In this document: positions 53,166 through 61,890 of the stretch, in pieces
Position numbering within the stretch: the stretch's first letter is position 1
Layout of the letters: each line of letters begins with the position of its first letter
Assembly (NCBI RefSeq): GCF_000701705.1
Contig: NZ_JNJP01000017.1
Coordinates: 3,341 to 67,340, forward strand
Length of the DNA: 64,000 nucleotides
Reading direction: 5' to 3'
DNA from: Bilophila wadsworthia ATCC 49260
GTDB taxonomy: Bacteria; Desulfobacterota; Desulfovibrionia; Desulfovibrionales; Desulfovibrionaceae
Notes under the pieces: model-generated
What the model was told of the DNA's origin: nothing
What the model saw: only the letters and a program-made list of their open reading frames with translations
Database searches by the model: none
Translations under genes and position numbers: made by a program

Positions 53166-53191
53166 CAACATCAAATCATTCATCAATCAAC

Positions 53192-54261
<1,070 letters not shown>

Positions 54262-54265
<4 letters not shown>

Positions 54266-55311
54266 TGACTCCGGTTGCAGGTAGGGGGCGTCTCAAGGCG
54301 CGGCGGGTGCTGGCCGACGGCGGAAGCGAGGGCCGCGACCGCGACTTCGACCTGATCCAGTTCCGGTTCCCTTGTGGTCAGAAGCTGTAAAAACATGCCC
54401 GGCGCGCGGAGGATGCGCCCCCAGAACCCGTCGCCCAGACGCGCGGCGTAGCGGATAAGCTCATAGGACAGGGCACTGATGGGAACCATAAGCAGCAGCT
54501 TGAAGGCGATAGTGAAAAGATGCTTGGCCACGGCGCTGTCCGGGGTCCAGACAAGGAGCAGCAGCGGGACGAGGATCGTATGCAGCAGGATGGCGATGGA
54601 CATGACGAACAGCAGGAAGGTCGTGCCGCAGCGCGGGTGCAGGCGGCTGAACCGGATGGCCGACTCGGGCGTCACCGTATCTCCGGATTCGTAGGCATGG
54701 ATCGTCTTGTGTTCGGCGCCGTGATAGCAGAACACCCGCCGGATGTCCGGGAGGAAGGCGATGCCCACGATGTAGCCGATAAAAATCAGAAATTTAAACA
54801 GCCCGTCCCAGATGTGGAACGAAAAACCTTCGACGTCGCCGCCGAGCCCGATCCAGTTCATGATGATCGAGAGCAGGTGAGGCACGACGACGAACAGGCC
54901 CACGGCGAACAGAAGCGACACGATGAGGGTAAGGACAAGCTGCCAGTCCTTGAGTTCCTCTCCGGTCCCTTCCGTGCTGCGCTCGGCGGAAAGGTTCAGT
55001 GCCTTGATGCCGTTGACGAGGGTTTCTATCAGCGTGGGGAAACCGCGCAGGAACGGTTTTTTGAGCAGCTCGCTGCGGGTGAGGCTGAACCACGGGCGGT
55101 TTTCGACGCTGATGTTGCCGTCGGCCGTGCGGACGGCCAGCGCATAGACGTCGCCGTTGCGCATCATGACGCCTTCCATCACGGCCTGCCCGCCGACAAG
55201 CTGCGCGGGGGCTAGGAACGGCAAAAGGCGCCCAAGGCTCATTGGGAATCGTTTCCCGGAACGGGCGGAAGAAACGGACGTGGCGGCCGGACGACCGGTG
55301 CGCGTGGACAT
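54262..55311 (-). CDS. DUF1385 (YqhQ-like) membrane protein
   Basis: 349 residues. The DUF1385 signature GGQAVMEGVMMRNGDVYALAVR is followed by membrane helices and the block FCYHGAEHKTIHAYESGD and RLHPRCGTTFLL, whose His and Cys residues may bind metal. Function is unknown, although the gene's place between rpmE and prfA is conserved in many bacteria. The start is the ATG seven bases after GAGG (MSTRTGRP); another Met lies 23 codons further in. Confidence 0.9.
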
Positions 55312-55476
55312 GGAAAGACCTCGGAATGTCACTCCCTGAACGTGTGTCCCCGGCGCGGTTCCCGACTGGTTGACTTGCGGACTTCGGGGAAGGACGAAAA
55401 AAAGGGATGGAACTCGAAGGCCTCCCGGAGGGCGGGCCACCCGGGAGGCGTAAAGGCTGCGCAGGAGGCCGGCGCG

Positions 55477-55686
55477 TTACTTGTTGAGATTGGCGTACTT
55501 CTTGCGGAAGCGGTCAATGCGGCCAGCCGTATCGAGGAAACGCTGCTTGCCGGTGAAGAAAGGATGGCAAGCGGAGCAAATTTCCACATGGACGGTTTCT
55601 CCTTTAGTGGAGAGGAGTTCTACCTGATTGCCGCAGGCGCAGGTGATCTTGGCCTTGTACACTTTGGGATGAATTTTTTCTTTCAT
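55477..55686 (-). CDS. rpmE: 50S ribosomal protein bL31 (zinc form)
   Basis: 69 residues: MKEKIHPKVYKAKITCACGN and HVEICSACHPFFTGKQRF. The CxC plus CxxC cysteines mark the zinc-binding form of bL31. AGGAG precedes the ATG; the longer open frame upstream is leader. A GC hairpin without T-run (55420-55449) lies in the gap to the next gene. Confidence 0.96.
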   Translation of the reverse strand: MKEKIHPKVYKAKITCACGNQVELLSTKGETVHVEICSACHPFFTGKQRFLDTAGRIDRFRKKYANLNK

Positions 55687-56052
55687 GGTCAGGCTCCTAT
55701 AAAGTCGGGACTCAGCTATATATACCCTGAAGTGCCGTTTGGCAAGGGATTCTTCCCCGAGGAGGCTTTTGCCTCCGGCTCGGGCATTCCGGCAAAGATT
55801 TTTTTGCATCCGGGCCATTTTTTTCCTTTTTGTCGTGTCATTTATGTATAATGCTTGAAGTTATCATTTTATTGTCTGATTTCGAAGTGTTATCGTTCCA
55901 CAAAATGGTGGCGTTCTAACTCGGGGGGTGGTAAAAACGCTTTTTGCAATACAAATAAGGGAGGATAGCGCAAAATATCCCGGTGACAACCGCAAAAACA
56001 AAGGGTAAAGACCACCGCTGGCACATCTCACTATTCAGGTAAGGAGTCTTTT
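55687..56052. other. Divergent region between rpmE and HU gene
   Basis: About 365 bases holding the two promoters. The HU side is AT-rich with several possible -10 boxes; no pair stands out. No gene seen. Confidence 0.4.
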
Positions 56053-56328
56053 ATGACCAAAGCAGATCTTGTTGACAAAATCCACGCCAAGGCTGGCCTC
56101 GGCACCAAGGCCGCAACCGAACAGTTCCTCGACGCGGCCATCAGTGTGCTGTCCGAAACCATCGCCAACGGCGAACAGGTTTCCTTCACCGGCTTCGGTA
56201 GCTTCAAGGTCGTCGAACGCAGCGAACGCAAGGGCCGCAACCCCCGCACCGGCGAGGAATGCCTCATCCCCGCTTCCCGCGTCGTGAAGTTCACTCCCGG
56301 CAAGGCGCTGAAAGAAGCCGTGAAATAG
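56053..56328 (+). CDS. hup: DNA-binding protein HU
   Basis: 91 residues, the exact HU length. MTKADLVDKIHAKAGL, the beta-arm GRNPRTGEECLIPASRVVKFTPGKALK and GFGSFKVVERSERKGRNP are diagnostic. It bends and compacts DNA in the nucleoid. GTAAGGAG precedes the ATG. Codons are strongly biased, as expected for abundant protein. Confidence 0.96.
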   Translation: MTKADLVDKIHAKAGLGTKAATEQFLDAAISVLSETIANGEQVSFTGFGSFKVVERSERKGRNPRTGEECLIPASRVVKFTPGKALKEAVK

Positions 56329-56387
56329 TGTGTACGGGCGCAGCCTCTTTTCCGGGGCTGTAGTCCCGGAAACGACATCCGGTACAT

Positions 56388-56415
56388 AAATCCCGCGGCC
56401 CCGGCTGCGGGATTT
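56388..56415 (+). terminator. Terminator of the HU gene
   Basis: A 9-bp stem AAATCCCGC / GCGGGATTT with a 10-base GC loop and a TTTTTG tail. Confidence 0.8.
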
Positions 56416-56607
56416 TTGCATTCCTGCCCGCAACGGGCCAGATTGTTATTCCTTTTTCCTTGTGCTATTTCTTTGAGATTGCAGTGCCGAATACACGTCG
56501 CGCCGTGCCCATAGTCCCGTTTCCGGGGCTCGGGAGCGGCTTTTTTATGTGGCTTCGGCAGGATTTCCGCTTCGGGCGGCAAGGTTTCAACAAAGGAATG
56601 AGGGAAC

Positions 56608-57330
56608 ATGATAGGACCGGTTGCGAACAGCGTTTGTATTGTCGCGGGCTCCATTCTCGGGGCGCTCTGCGGGCCTGTGCTCAGTCAGGAGTTCAGGAAA
56701 AAGATCATGAATGTCTTCAGCTGCATCACGCTCGGCATCGGCGTGACCATGCTGTCGAAGGGCGACTCGCTGCCTCCTGTCGTGCTTTCCCTGCTGTTCG
56801 GAACGGCGCTCGGCGAGCTGACCCGCTTCGAATCCCTGGTGATGAAGGGGGCCTTCAAGGTGGCGGGGCTGTTCAAGCGGAACGGCAAAGCCAAGGGCGG
56901 CAAGTCCGAAACGCTGTCCGAGACGGTGTTCCGCGATCAGTTCGCCGTGGCGACGGTCCTTTTTTGCGTGAGCGGCCTCGGGATCATCGGTTCCATGCGC
57001 GAAGGCCTGACCGGCGAGTGTTCCCTCCTGCTCATCAAGGGCGTGCTCGATCTGTTCACGGCCATGCTCATTTCGGCGAGCATCGGCAGTGTGGTGGGCG
57101 TGCTGGCCGTTCCGCAGTGCGCCATTCAGTTTGCCTTGCTGTTCGGGGCCACGATGCTCATGCCGTACACCACGCCGACCATGTTTGCGGATTTCTCCGC
57201 TTGCGGCGGCATCATCATGCTCGGCGCGGGGCTGCGCCAGATGGGGCTCGTGCAGGTCCCTATCCTCAGTATGTTGCCCGGTCTGTTTTTCGTCATGCCG
57301 CTGTCCGCATTATGGAAGCAGATTATGTAG
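56608..57330 (+). CDS. DUF554 membrane protein (copy 2)
   Basis: 240 residues, about seven membrane helices: IGPVANSVCIVAGSILGALCGP, GTALGELTRFESLVMKG, DQFAVATVLFCVSGLGIIGSMREGLTG and GGIIMLGAGLRQMGLVQVP. Same family as copy 1 but clearly diverged. Function unknown. GGAATGAGGG lies before the ATG. It is a single gene, convergent with tam and closed by a perfect hairpin. Confidence 0.88.
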   Translation: MIGPVANSVCIVAGSILGALCGPVLSQEFRKKIMNVFSCITLGIGVTMLSKGDSLPPVVLSLLFGTALGELTRFESLVMKGAFKVAGLFKRNGKAKGGKSETLSETVFRDQFAVATVLFCVSGLGIIGSMREGLTGECSLLLIKGVLDLFTAMLISASIGSVVGVLAVPQCAIQFALLFGATMLMPYTTPTMFADFSACGGIIMLGAGLRQMGLVQVPILSMLPGLFFVMPLSALWKQIM

Positions 57331-57342
57331 ATGAGAGAATCG

Positions 57343-57374
57343 GACGAGGGGGCTTCACCGGAAGCCCCCTCGTC
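57343..57374. terminator. Perfect hairpin between convergent DUF554 and tam genes
   Basis: A 14-bp perfect stem GACGAGGGGGCTTC / GAAGCCCCCTCGTC with loop ACCG and no T-run. The tetraloop and position resemble the palindromic repeat family, but no tail is present. Confidence 0.55.
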
Positions 57375-57423
57375 GCGTATGGGAAAAGCCGTTTTTGAGG
57401 GGGAAGGAAGAGGGGGAGGCTCA

Positions 57424-58200
57424 TCAGGCTTTGGGCGTGGCGGTGAAGAAGAAGCGGGGGAAGCGGAAGATGATTTCCCCGTTGCCCTGCTTCGGATAGC
57501 GTGCGGCGACCTCCTCCAGCACGGCCTGTTCGAAGGCTGCGGCGCGTTCGCCGGAAAGGAGGCTCAGGTAGGGGCGCAGTCCCGTGCCTTTATACCAATC
57601 CATGATGGCCTCGTGGGACGGCATACGGTGGAGATAGGTGATCTGCCACATCTGGAACTGTCCGGCTTCGGCGGCGAGGATGTCGAAATAGGCCTCTTGG
57701 GAAAGCGTATGGAAGATCCGCGCGGAGGCGAGTTCGGCGCGCCACTCGTCCGAGGCGGCAAGTTCCCCGATGATCCGGTGGATGGGCTCCTGATAGTTCA
57801 TGGGAACCTGCAGGGCGAGCATTCCGCCGGGGCGGAGCAGGGCGAGCATGTCCCGGATGAGCCGGGGATGGTCGGGGACCCACTGGATGCAGGCGTTGGA
57901 AAACACCACATCGAACCCGTCCTCCCCAAGTGAGGGCAAATTCAGGGCATCGCAGATCCGGAACTCCATGTCCGGGTGATCGTCCTTCGCGGCTTCGATC
58001 ATCTCCGGTGAACTGTCGATGCCGATGATGCGCAGGGCATTGGGGAAGGCGTCCGCCAGAACCTGCGTGCTGTTGCCGGGGCCGCATCCCACATCGAGCA
58101 GCTTGCGCGGCTGTTCAAGGTCGATGCGTTTGACCAGATCGATGGACGGCTGCGTCCTTTCGGCCTTGAAGCGGAGATAGGCGGCGGAATCCCATTGCAT
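57424..58200 (-). CDS. tam: Trans-aconitate 2-methyltransferase
   Basis: 258 residues. MQWDSAAYLRFKAERTQPSIDL is the characteristic Tam N-terminus, followed by SAM motif LLDVGCGPGNSTQVL and IQWVPDHPRLI. It methylates trans-aconitate, an inhibitory by-product of citrate metabolism. It lies next to icd in the same direction, a sensible neighbour. Confidence 0.9.
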   Translation of the reverse strand: MQWDSAAYLRFKAERTQPSIDLVKRIDLEQPRKLLDVGCGPGNSTQVLADAFPNALRIIGIDSSPEMIEAAKDDHPDMEFRICDALNLPSLGEDGFDVVFSNACIQWVPDHPRLIRDMLALLRPGGMLALQVPMNYQEPIHRIIGELAASDEWRAELASARIFHTLSQEAYFDILAAEAGQFQMWQITYLHRMPSHEAIMDWYKGTGLRPYLSLLSGERAAAFEQAVLEEVAARYPKQGNGEIIFRFPRFFFTATPKA

Positions 58201-58391
58201 GGCGTGCCTCTTGCGGGCTGAAGGTGGGCGGAGTTTTCCCTAAAAGCCCTTTTGCGGTAATGCCGTTCCCGCCGCCCTGTCAAGCGGACGGAAAAGGGAG
58301 GAAACGTGTTCCTTTCCTCCCCTTCTTTATGTGGCTTTTGATGGAAAAACGGCCTGCGCCGTTTCCCTCGGTCGCCATTCTGTCACGCGGG

Positions 58392-59540
58392 CTACAGCAG
58401 CTTGGTGATGATCTCTCCAAACTCGGTGCAGCCGACCGTGCGGGCGTCGGTCATCTGCGCGGCGAGGTCTTCGGTGACGGCGCGGCGGGCGATGGCGGTG
58501 TTCACGGCCTTGTAGATGCGGGTGGCGGCTTCCTTCCAGCCTATGTGCTCCAGCATGAGCGCGCCGCTGAGGATGAGGCTGCCGGGGTTGGCCCGGTCCT
58601 TCCCGGCGAGGCTCGGCGCGGTGCCGTGGGTCGCTTCGAAGAAGGCCAGCTTTTCCGACATGTTCACGCCGGGGGCAAGGCCAAGGCCGCCGACCTGCGC
58701 GGCGAGGGCGTCCGAAATGTAGTCGCCGTTCAGGTTGGGCGTGGCGAGCACGCGGTACTGCTCGGGGCGGATGAGGGCTTCCTGGAACATCGCGTCGGCG
58801 ATGCGGTCCTTGATGACCAGCTTGCCCGGCGCGGAAGCGGCTTCGGCTTCGACCACGGTCTGGGCGGCGAATTCTTCCTTCGCCACATCGTAGCCGTGCT
58901 GGCGGAACGCGCCCTCGGTGAACTTCATGATGTTGCCCTTGTGCACAAGGGTCACGCTCGGAAGGTTCTGGGCGAGGGCGTGGCGGATGGCGGCGCGGAC
59001 AAGGCGCTTGGAGCCTTTTTCGGTCATGGGCTTGATGCCCACGGCGGCGGAGGCGTCCACATTGGCTCCCAGTTCGTCGCGCAGGAAGGCGATGAGCTTG
59101 GCGGCTTCGGGCGTCCCGGCCTTGTATTCGATGCCCGCGTAGACGTCTTCGGTGTTTTCGCGGAAGACGATCATGTCCACGCGCTCGGGATGCTTGACCG
59201 GTGACTCGATGCCTTCAAAGTAGCGGATGGGCCGGATGCAGGCGTAGAGGTCGAGGGTCTGGCGCAGGGTGACGTTGAGGCTGCGGAAACCCGTGCCCAC
59301 CGGCGTGCCGAGGGGGCCCTTGATGGCGAGCTCGGCGCCGCGCAGGGCGGCGAGGGTTTCGTCGGGCAGGAGCGTCCCGGTTTCCTTGAGCGCCTTTTCG
59401 CCCGCGAGCAGTTCCTTCCAGTCGAAACCGCGCTCGTCGCCGTAGCTCAGACGGATGGCTTCATCAATGACGGGGCGCGCGCTTTTCCACACGTCCGGGC
59501 CGATGCCGTCGCCTTCAATCCAGTAAACAGTCTTGCGCAT
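58392..59540 (-). CDS. icd: Isocitrate dehydrogenase, atypical cofactor residues
   Basis: 382 residues, shorter than the 416 of E. coli Icd. The substrate loop RSLNVTLRQTLDLYACIRPIRYF with catalytic serine is intact, as are VHKGNIMKFTEGAF and ATPNLNGDYISDALAAQVGG. At the cofactor site the E. coli NADP-binding KY pair after GTAP is replaced by SL (HGTAPSLAGKDRANPGS), and the Tyr and Arg of VTYDFER are replaced in VTEDLAAQM. All four 2'-phosphate ligands are therefore missing, which argues against strict NADP use. It oxidatively decarboxylates isocitrate. Confidence 0.92.
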   Translation of the reverse strand: MRKTVYWIEGDGIGPDVWKSARPVIDEAIRLSYGDERGFDWKELLAGEKALKETGTLLPDETLAALRGAELAIKGPLGTPVGTGFRSLNVTLRQTLDLYACIRPIRYFEGIESPVKHPERVDMIVFRENTEDVYAGIEYKAGTPEAAKLIAFLRDELGANVDASAAVGIKPMTEKGSKRLVRAAIRHALAQNLPSVTLVHKGNIMKFTEGAFRQHGYDVAKEEFAAQTVVEAEAASAPGKLVIKDRIADAMFQEALIRPEQYRVLATPNLNGDYISDALAAQVGGLGLAPGVNMSEKLAFFEATHGTAPSLAGKDRANPGSLILSGALMLEHIGWKEAATRIYKAVNTAIARRAVTEDLAAQMTDARTVGCTEFGEIITKLL

Positions 59541-59614
59541 GGGGAGAGACTCCAGAAATGTTACGTGGCTCGCGCCACGGTTGACGTCCGCGTGCCTCGC
59601 GGCGTGGGCAGAAA

Positions 59615-60727
59615 CTACTCGCCTGAGGCCGGGTTGTCAAAAAGGCTACAGTTGTCGGCAAGTTTGCGGTGCGGCGCGGGCAGGGGGAAGGCCTCGATGT
59701 CCTGCGGCGCGATCCACTGGCAGGCTGTGGCCTCGGCCAGCTCCTCGGGCACGGGGCATCCTTTGGGCTTGCCCTCCAGCCTGAGCTGGTAACAGCGCAG
59801 GGTGATCCGGTAGGTCGTGTAGTTGTGGCGGATGACGTCCAGCGGGCGCACGATGGCGACCTTGAAGCCGACTTCCTCCATCCATTCGCGCGCGACGGCC
59901 TGTTCCGGCGTTTCGCCGGGCTCCACGCAACCGCCGGGGAATTCCCACAGCCCGCCCCAGACGTCCTTTTCGTTGCGGCGCTGGATGAAGACTTTCCCTT
60001 CATGCAGGAGCACCCCGCACACTACCTCGATCTGCGTGACGGCGGCTTTCTTGCCGGGAACCGGGCGTTCGTTCTGGATGCCGAGGTGGCGGCTTTCGCA
60101 CAGCCCGGCCAGCGGGCAGCGTTCGCACTCGGGCTTTTTGCGGCATACGAGCGCGCCCAGCTCCATGAGCCCCTGATTGAAGTTCCGGGCCTCGCCTTTC
60201 GGGATGAGGGCTTGCGCCAGTTCGCGGATGCGGCTCTTGGCGGGCTCTTCCTTTACGGGCGTGTCGATGTCGAACACGCGGGACAGGACGCGCTCCACAT
60301 TGCCGTCCACGCAGGGGACTTCCTCGTTGTAGGCTGTGCTGGCGATGGCCCCGGCGGTGTACGGGCCCACGCCGGGCAGGGCGAGGATGTCGGCGTAGCT
60401 GGTGGGGAAGTTCCCGCCGTGGCGTTCCATGATCACCCGGGCGGCGGCCTGGATGTTGCGCGCGCGGCGGTAGTAGCCGAGCCCTTCCCATGCCTTGAGC
60501 AGGTCTTCCTCGGGCGCGGCGGCGACGGCGGCCACGTCGGGGAAACGCTCCATCCAACGCAGGAAGTATTGGACGCCCCGGTCCATCTGCGTCTGCTGCA
60601 TCATGACTTCGGCGATCCACGTCCGGTAAGGCGTGTAGTCGGCCCGCCACGGCAGCGGGCGGCGGTTCTCGGCGAACCAGCGGAGCAGGTCTTTTCGGAA
60701 AAGCGTAAAGCGTTGTGTATCGTTCAT
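59615..60727 (-). CDS. mutY: A/G-specific adenine glycosylase MutY
   Basis: 370 residues. The N-terminal HhH-GPD domain has PWRADYTPYRTWIAEVMMQQTQ, LPGVGPYTAGAIASTAYNEEVPCVDGNVERVLSR with the catalytic Asp, and a [4Fe-4S] motif CRKKPECERCPLAGLC. The C-terminal NUDIX-like domain (GLWEFPGGCVEPGETPEQAVAREWMEEVG) is complete. It removes adenine opposite 8-oxoguanine. The first Cys spacing is five residues rather than the usual six, a minor oddity. Confidence 0.95.
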   Translation of the reverse strand: MNDTQRFTLFRKDLLRWFAENRRPLPWRADYTPYRTWIAEVMMQQTQMDRGVQYFLRWMERFPDVAAVAAAPEEDLLKAWEGLGYYRRARNIQAAARVIMERHGGNFPTSYADILALPGVGPYTAGAIASTAYNEEVPCVDGNVERVLSRVFDIDTPVKEEPAKSRIRELAQALIPKGEARNFNQGLMELGALVCRKKPECERCPLAGLCESRHLGIQNERPVPGKKAAVTQIEVVCGVLLHEGKVFIQRRNEKDVWGGLWEFPGGCVEPGETPEQAVAREWMEEVGFKVAIVRPLDVIRHNYTTYRITLRCYQLRLEGKPKGCPVPEELAEATACQWIAPQDIEAFPLPAPHRKLADNCSLFDNPASGE

Positions 60728-61033
60728 GGCAAAGGGGGTTGTATGTTGGAACCGGGAGAGCTTCTTTAGCGGGAGACATCCGCACGCGCGCTCCTTTGGC
60801 TCTCCCGCAAAGAAATACCTTGTGGGGAGGCTGTTCGAAGGAAATCCAGTTGGCTACGCCTGTTTTTTGCCCGATGGCGCGGTGTAACCGGCAGAGATGA
60901 AAACAATCAGCTTCTTGGGAATCGTTCCTTGCAAGGAATAGCCCGAAACAGGGCGGCTGTCACGGGCCTGTTCAGCTTGCTTCCGGCATGGTTTTCGGGC
61001 ATACTCTTACGATTATTTTTCAAGGAGTGTATC
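60728..61033. other. Divergent region between mutY and ppiB
   Basis: About 305 bases without a gene. The ppiB promoter candidate TTGCTT-N17-CATACT (60977-61005) faces ppiB. A short GGAATCGTTCCTTGCAAGG stretch has partial symmetry. Confidence 0.4.
60977..61005 (+). promoter_or_regulatory. Candidate ppiB promoter
   Basis: TTGCTT and CATACT with 17-base spacing, placed about 28 bases before the ppiB ATG. Both boxes match the consensus at four of six positions. Confidence 0.4.
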
Positions 61034-61540
61034 ATGGCCAATCCTACCGTGCTTCTGGAAACCACCTCCGGCGATATCCTTATCGAACTGTATGCCGACA
61101 AGGCTCCCGCCACCGTGGAGAATTTCCTCAAATATGTGAATGAAGGCTTCTACGCCAACACCATTTTCCACCGCGTGATCAAGGGATTCATGATCCAGGG
61201 CGGCGGCATGAACATGAAGATGGAAGAAAAGGCGACTCATGCCCCCATCAAGAACGAAGCCGACAACGGCCTTGCCAACGAGCGCGGCACCATCGCCATG
61301 GCCCGTACCCGCGATCCCCACAGCGCCACGGCCCAGTTCTTCATCAACACCGTGGACAACGGGTTCCTGAACTTCTCCTCGCCTGACGTGAACGGCTACG
61401 GCTACTGCGTGTTCGGCAAGGTCATCGAAGGCATGGAAGCCGTCGACAAGATCGAAAAGGAAAAGACCACCACCCGCGGCATCCATTCCGATGTGCCGGT
61501 TTCCGCCGTGCTCATCACCAACGCCAGCGTGTTTGAATAA
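61034..61540 (+). CDS. ppiB: Peptidyl-prolyl cis-trans isomerase (cyclophilin)
   Basis: 168 residues of the cyclophilin fold: FHRVIKGFMIQGGGMN, GTIAMARTRDPHSATAQFFINTVDN with the catalytic arginine and phenylalanine. No signal peptide, so cytoplasmic PpiB rather than PpiA. AAGGAG precedes the ATG; 35 upstream in-frame codons are excluded. Biased codons suggest high expression. Confidence 0.95.
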   Translation: MANPTVLLETTSGDILIELYADKAPATVENFLKYVNEGFYANTIFHRVIKGFMIQGGGMNMKMEEKATHAPIKNEADNGLANERGTIAMARTRDPHSATAQFFINTVDNGFLNFSSPDVNGYGYCVFGKVIEGMEAVDKIEKEKTTTRGIHSDVPVSAVLITNASVFE

Positions 61541-61890
61541 GCTCTACGGGTGAGGAAGAAGGCCCTTTCCGAAGAATCCCCGAAGGGGCAAGCGGGGCCT
61601 TCTCCCTCACCCGAACCCCCTCCCTCATCCCCCAAGATTTTCAACTGGTGGGGAGGAGACGCGGCGGACTGTTCCTTTACTTTTTGTCCGGCGCATACCG
61701 TCTTTTGGGGTAGCCACTTTTTCCGCTTTCAAGTTACGGGCCTCAGAGGGAGAAGGGCGCGGACGGCATCCAGAGGATGCCCGTCGGAGCCTTCAACACC
61801 TGAATATGCCGATATGACGCCGCCTTTCCCGAAGAGGCTTTCCCCTCGTTCCCCAACTTTTCATCTCCCCTCCACTGTTAGGATATATCC
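61541..61890. other. Intergenic region between ppiB and the U32 gene
   Basis: 350 bases. The first 120 hold repeat copy 8. The rest shows no gene or clear motif. Confidence 0.5.
61548..61659. repeat. Intergenic palindromic repeat, copy 8 (with insert module)
   Basis: Arms GGGTGAGGAAGAAGGCC and GGCCTTCTCCCTCACCC surround the insert CCCCGAAGGGGCAAGCGGG. The tail (AAGATTTTCAACTGGTGGGG) matches copies 1 and 7. It directly follows ppiB. Confidence 0.75.

Larger units (their letters stand above)
52741..53191. other. Intergenic region between prfA and the MBL gene
   Basis: About 450 bases with no gene. It contains repeat copy 7 next to prfA and a terminator at 52931-52953 that would stop prfA-operon transcripts. 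Confidence 0.5.
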
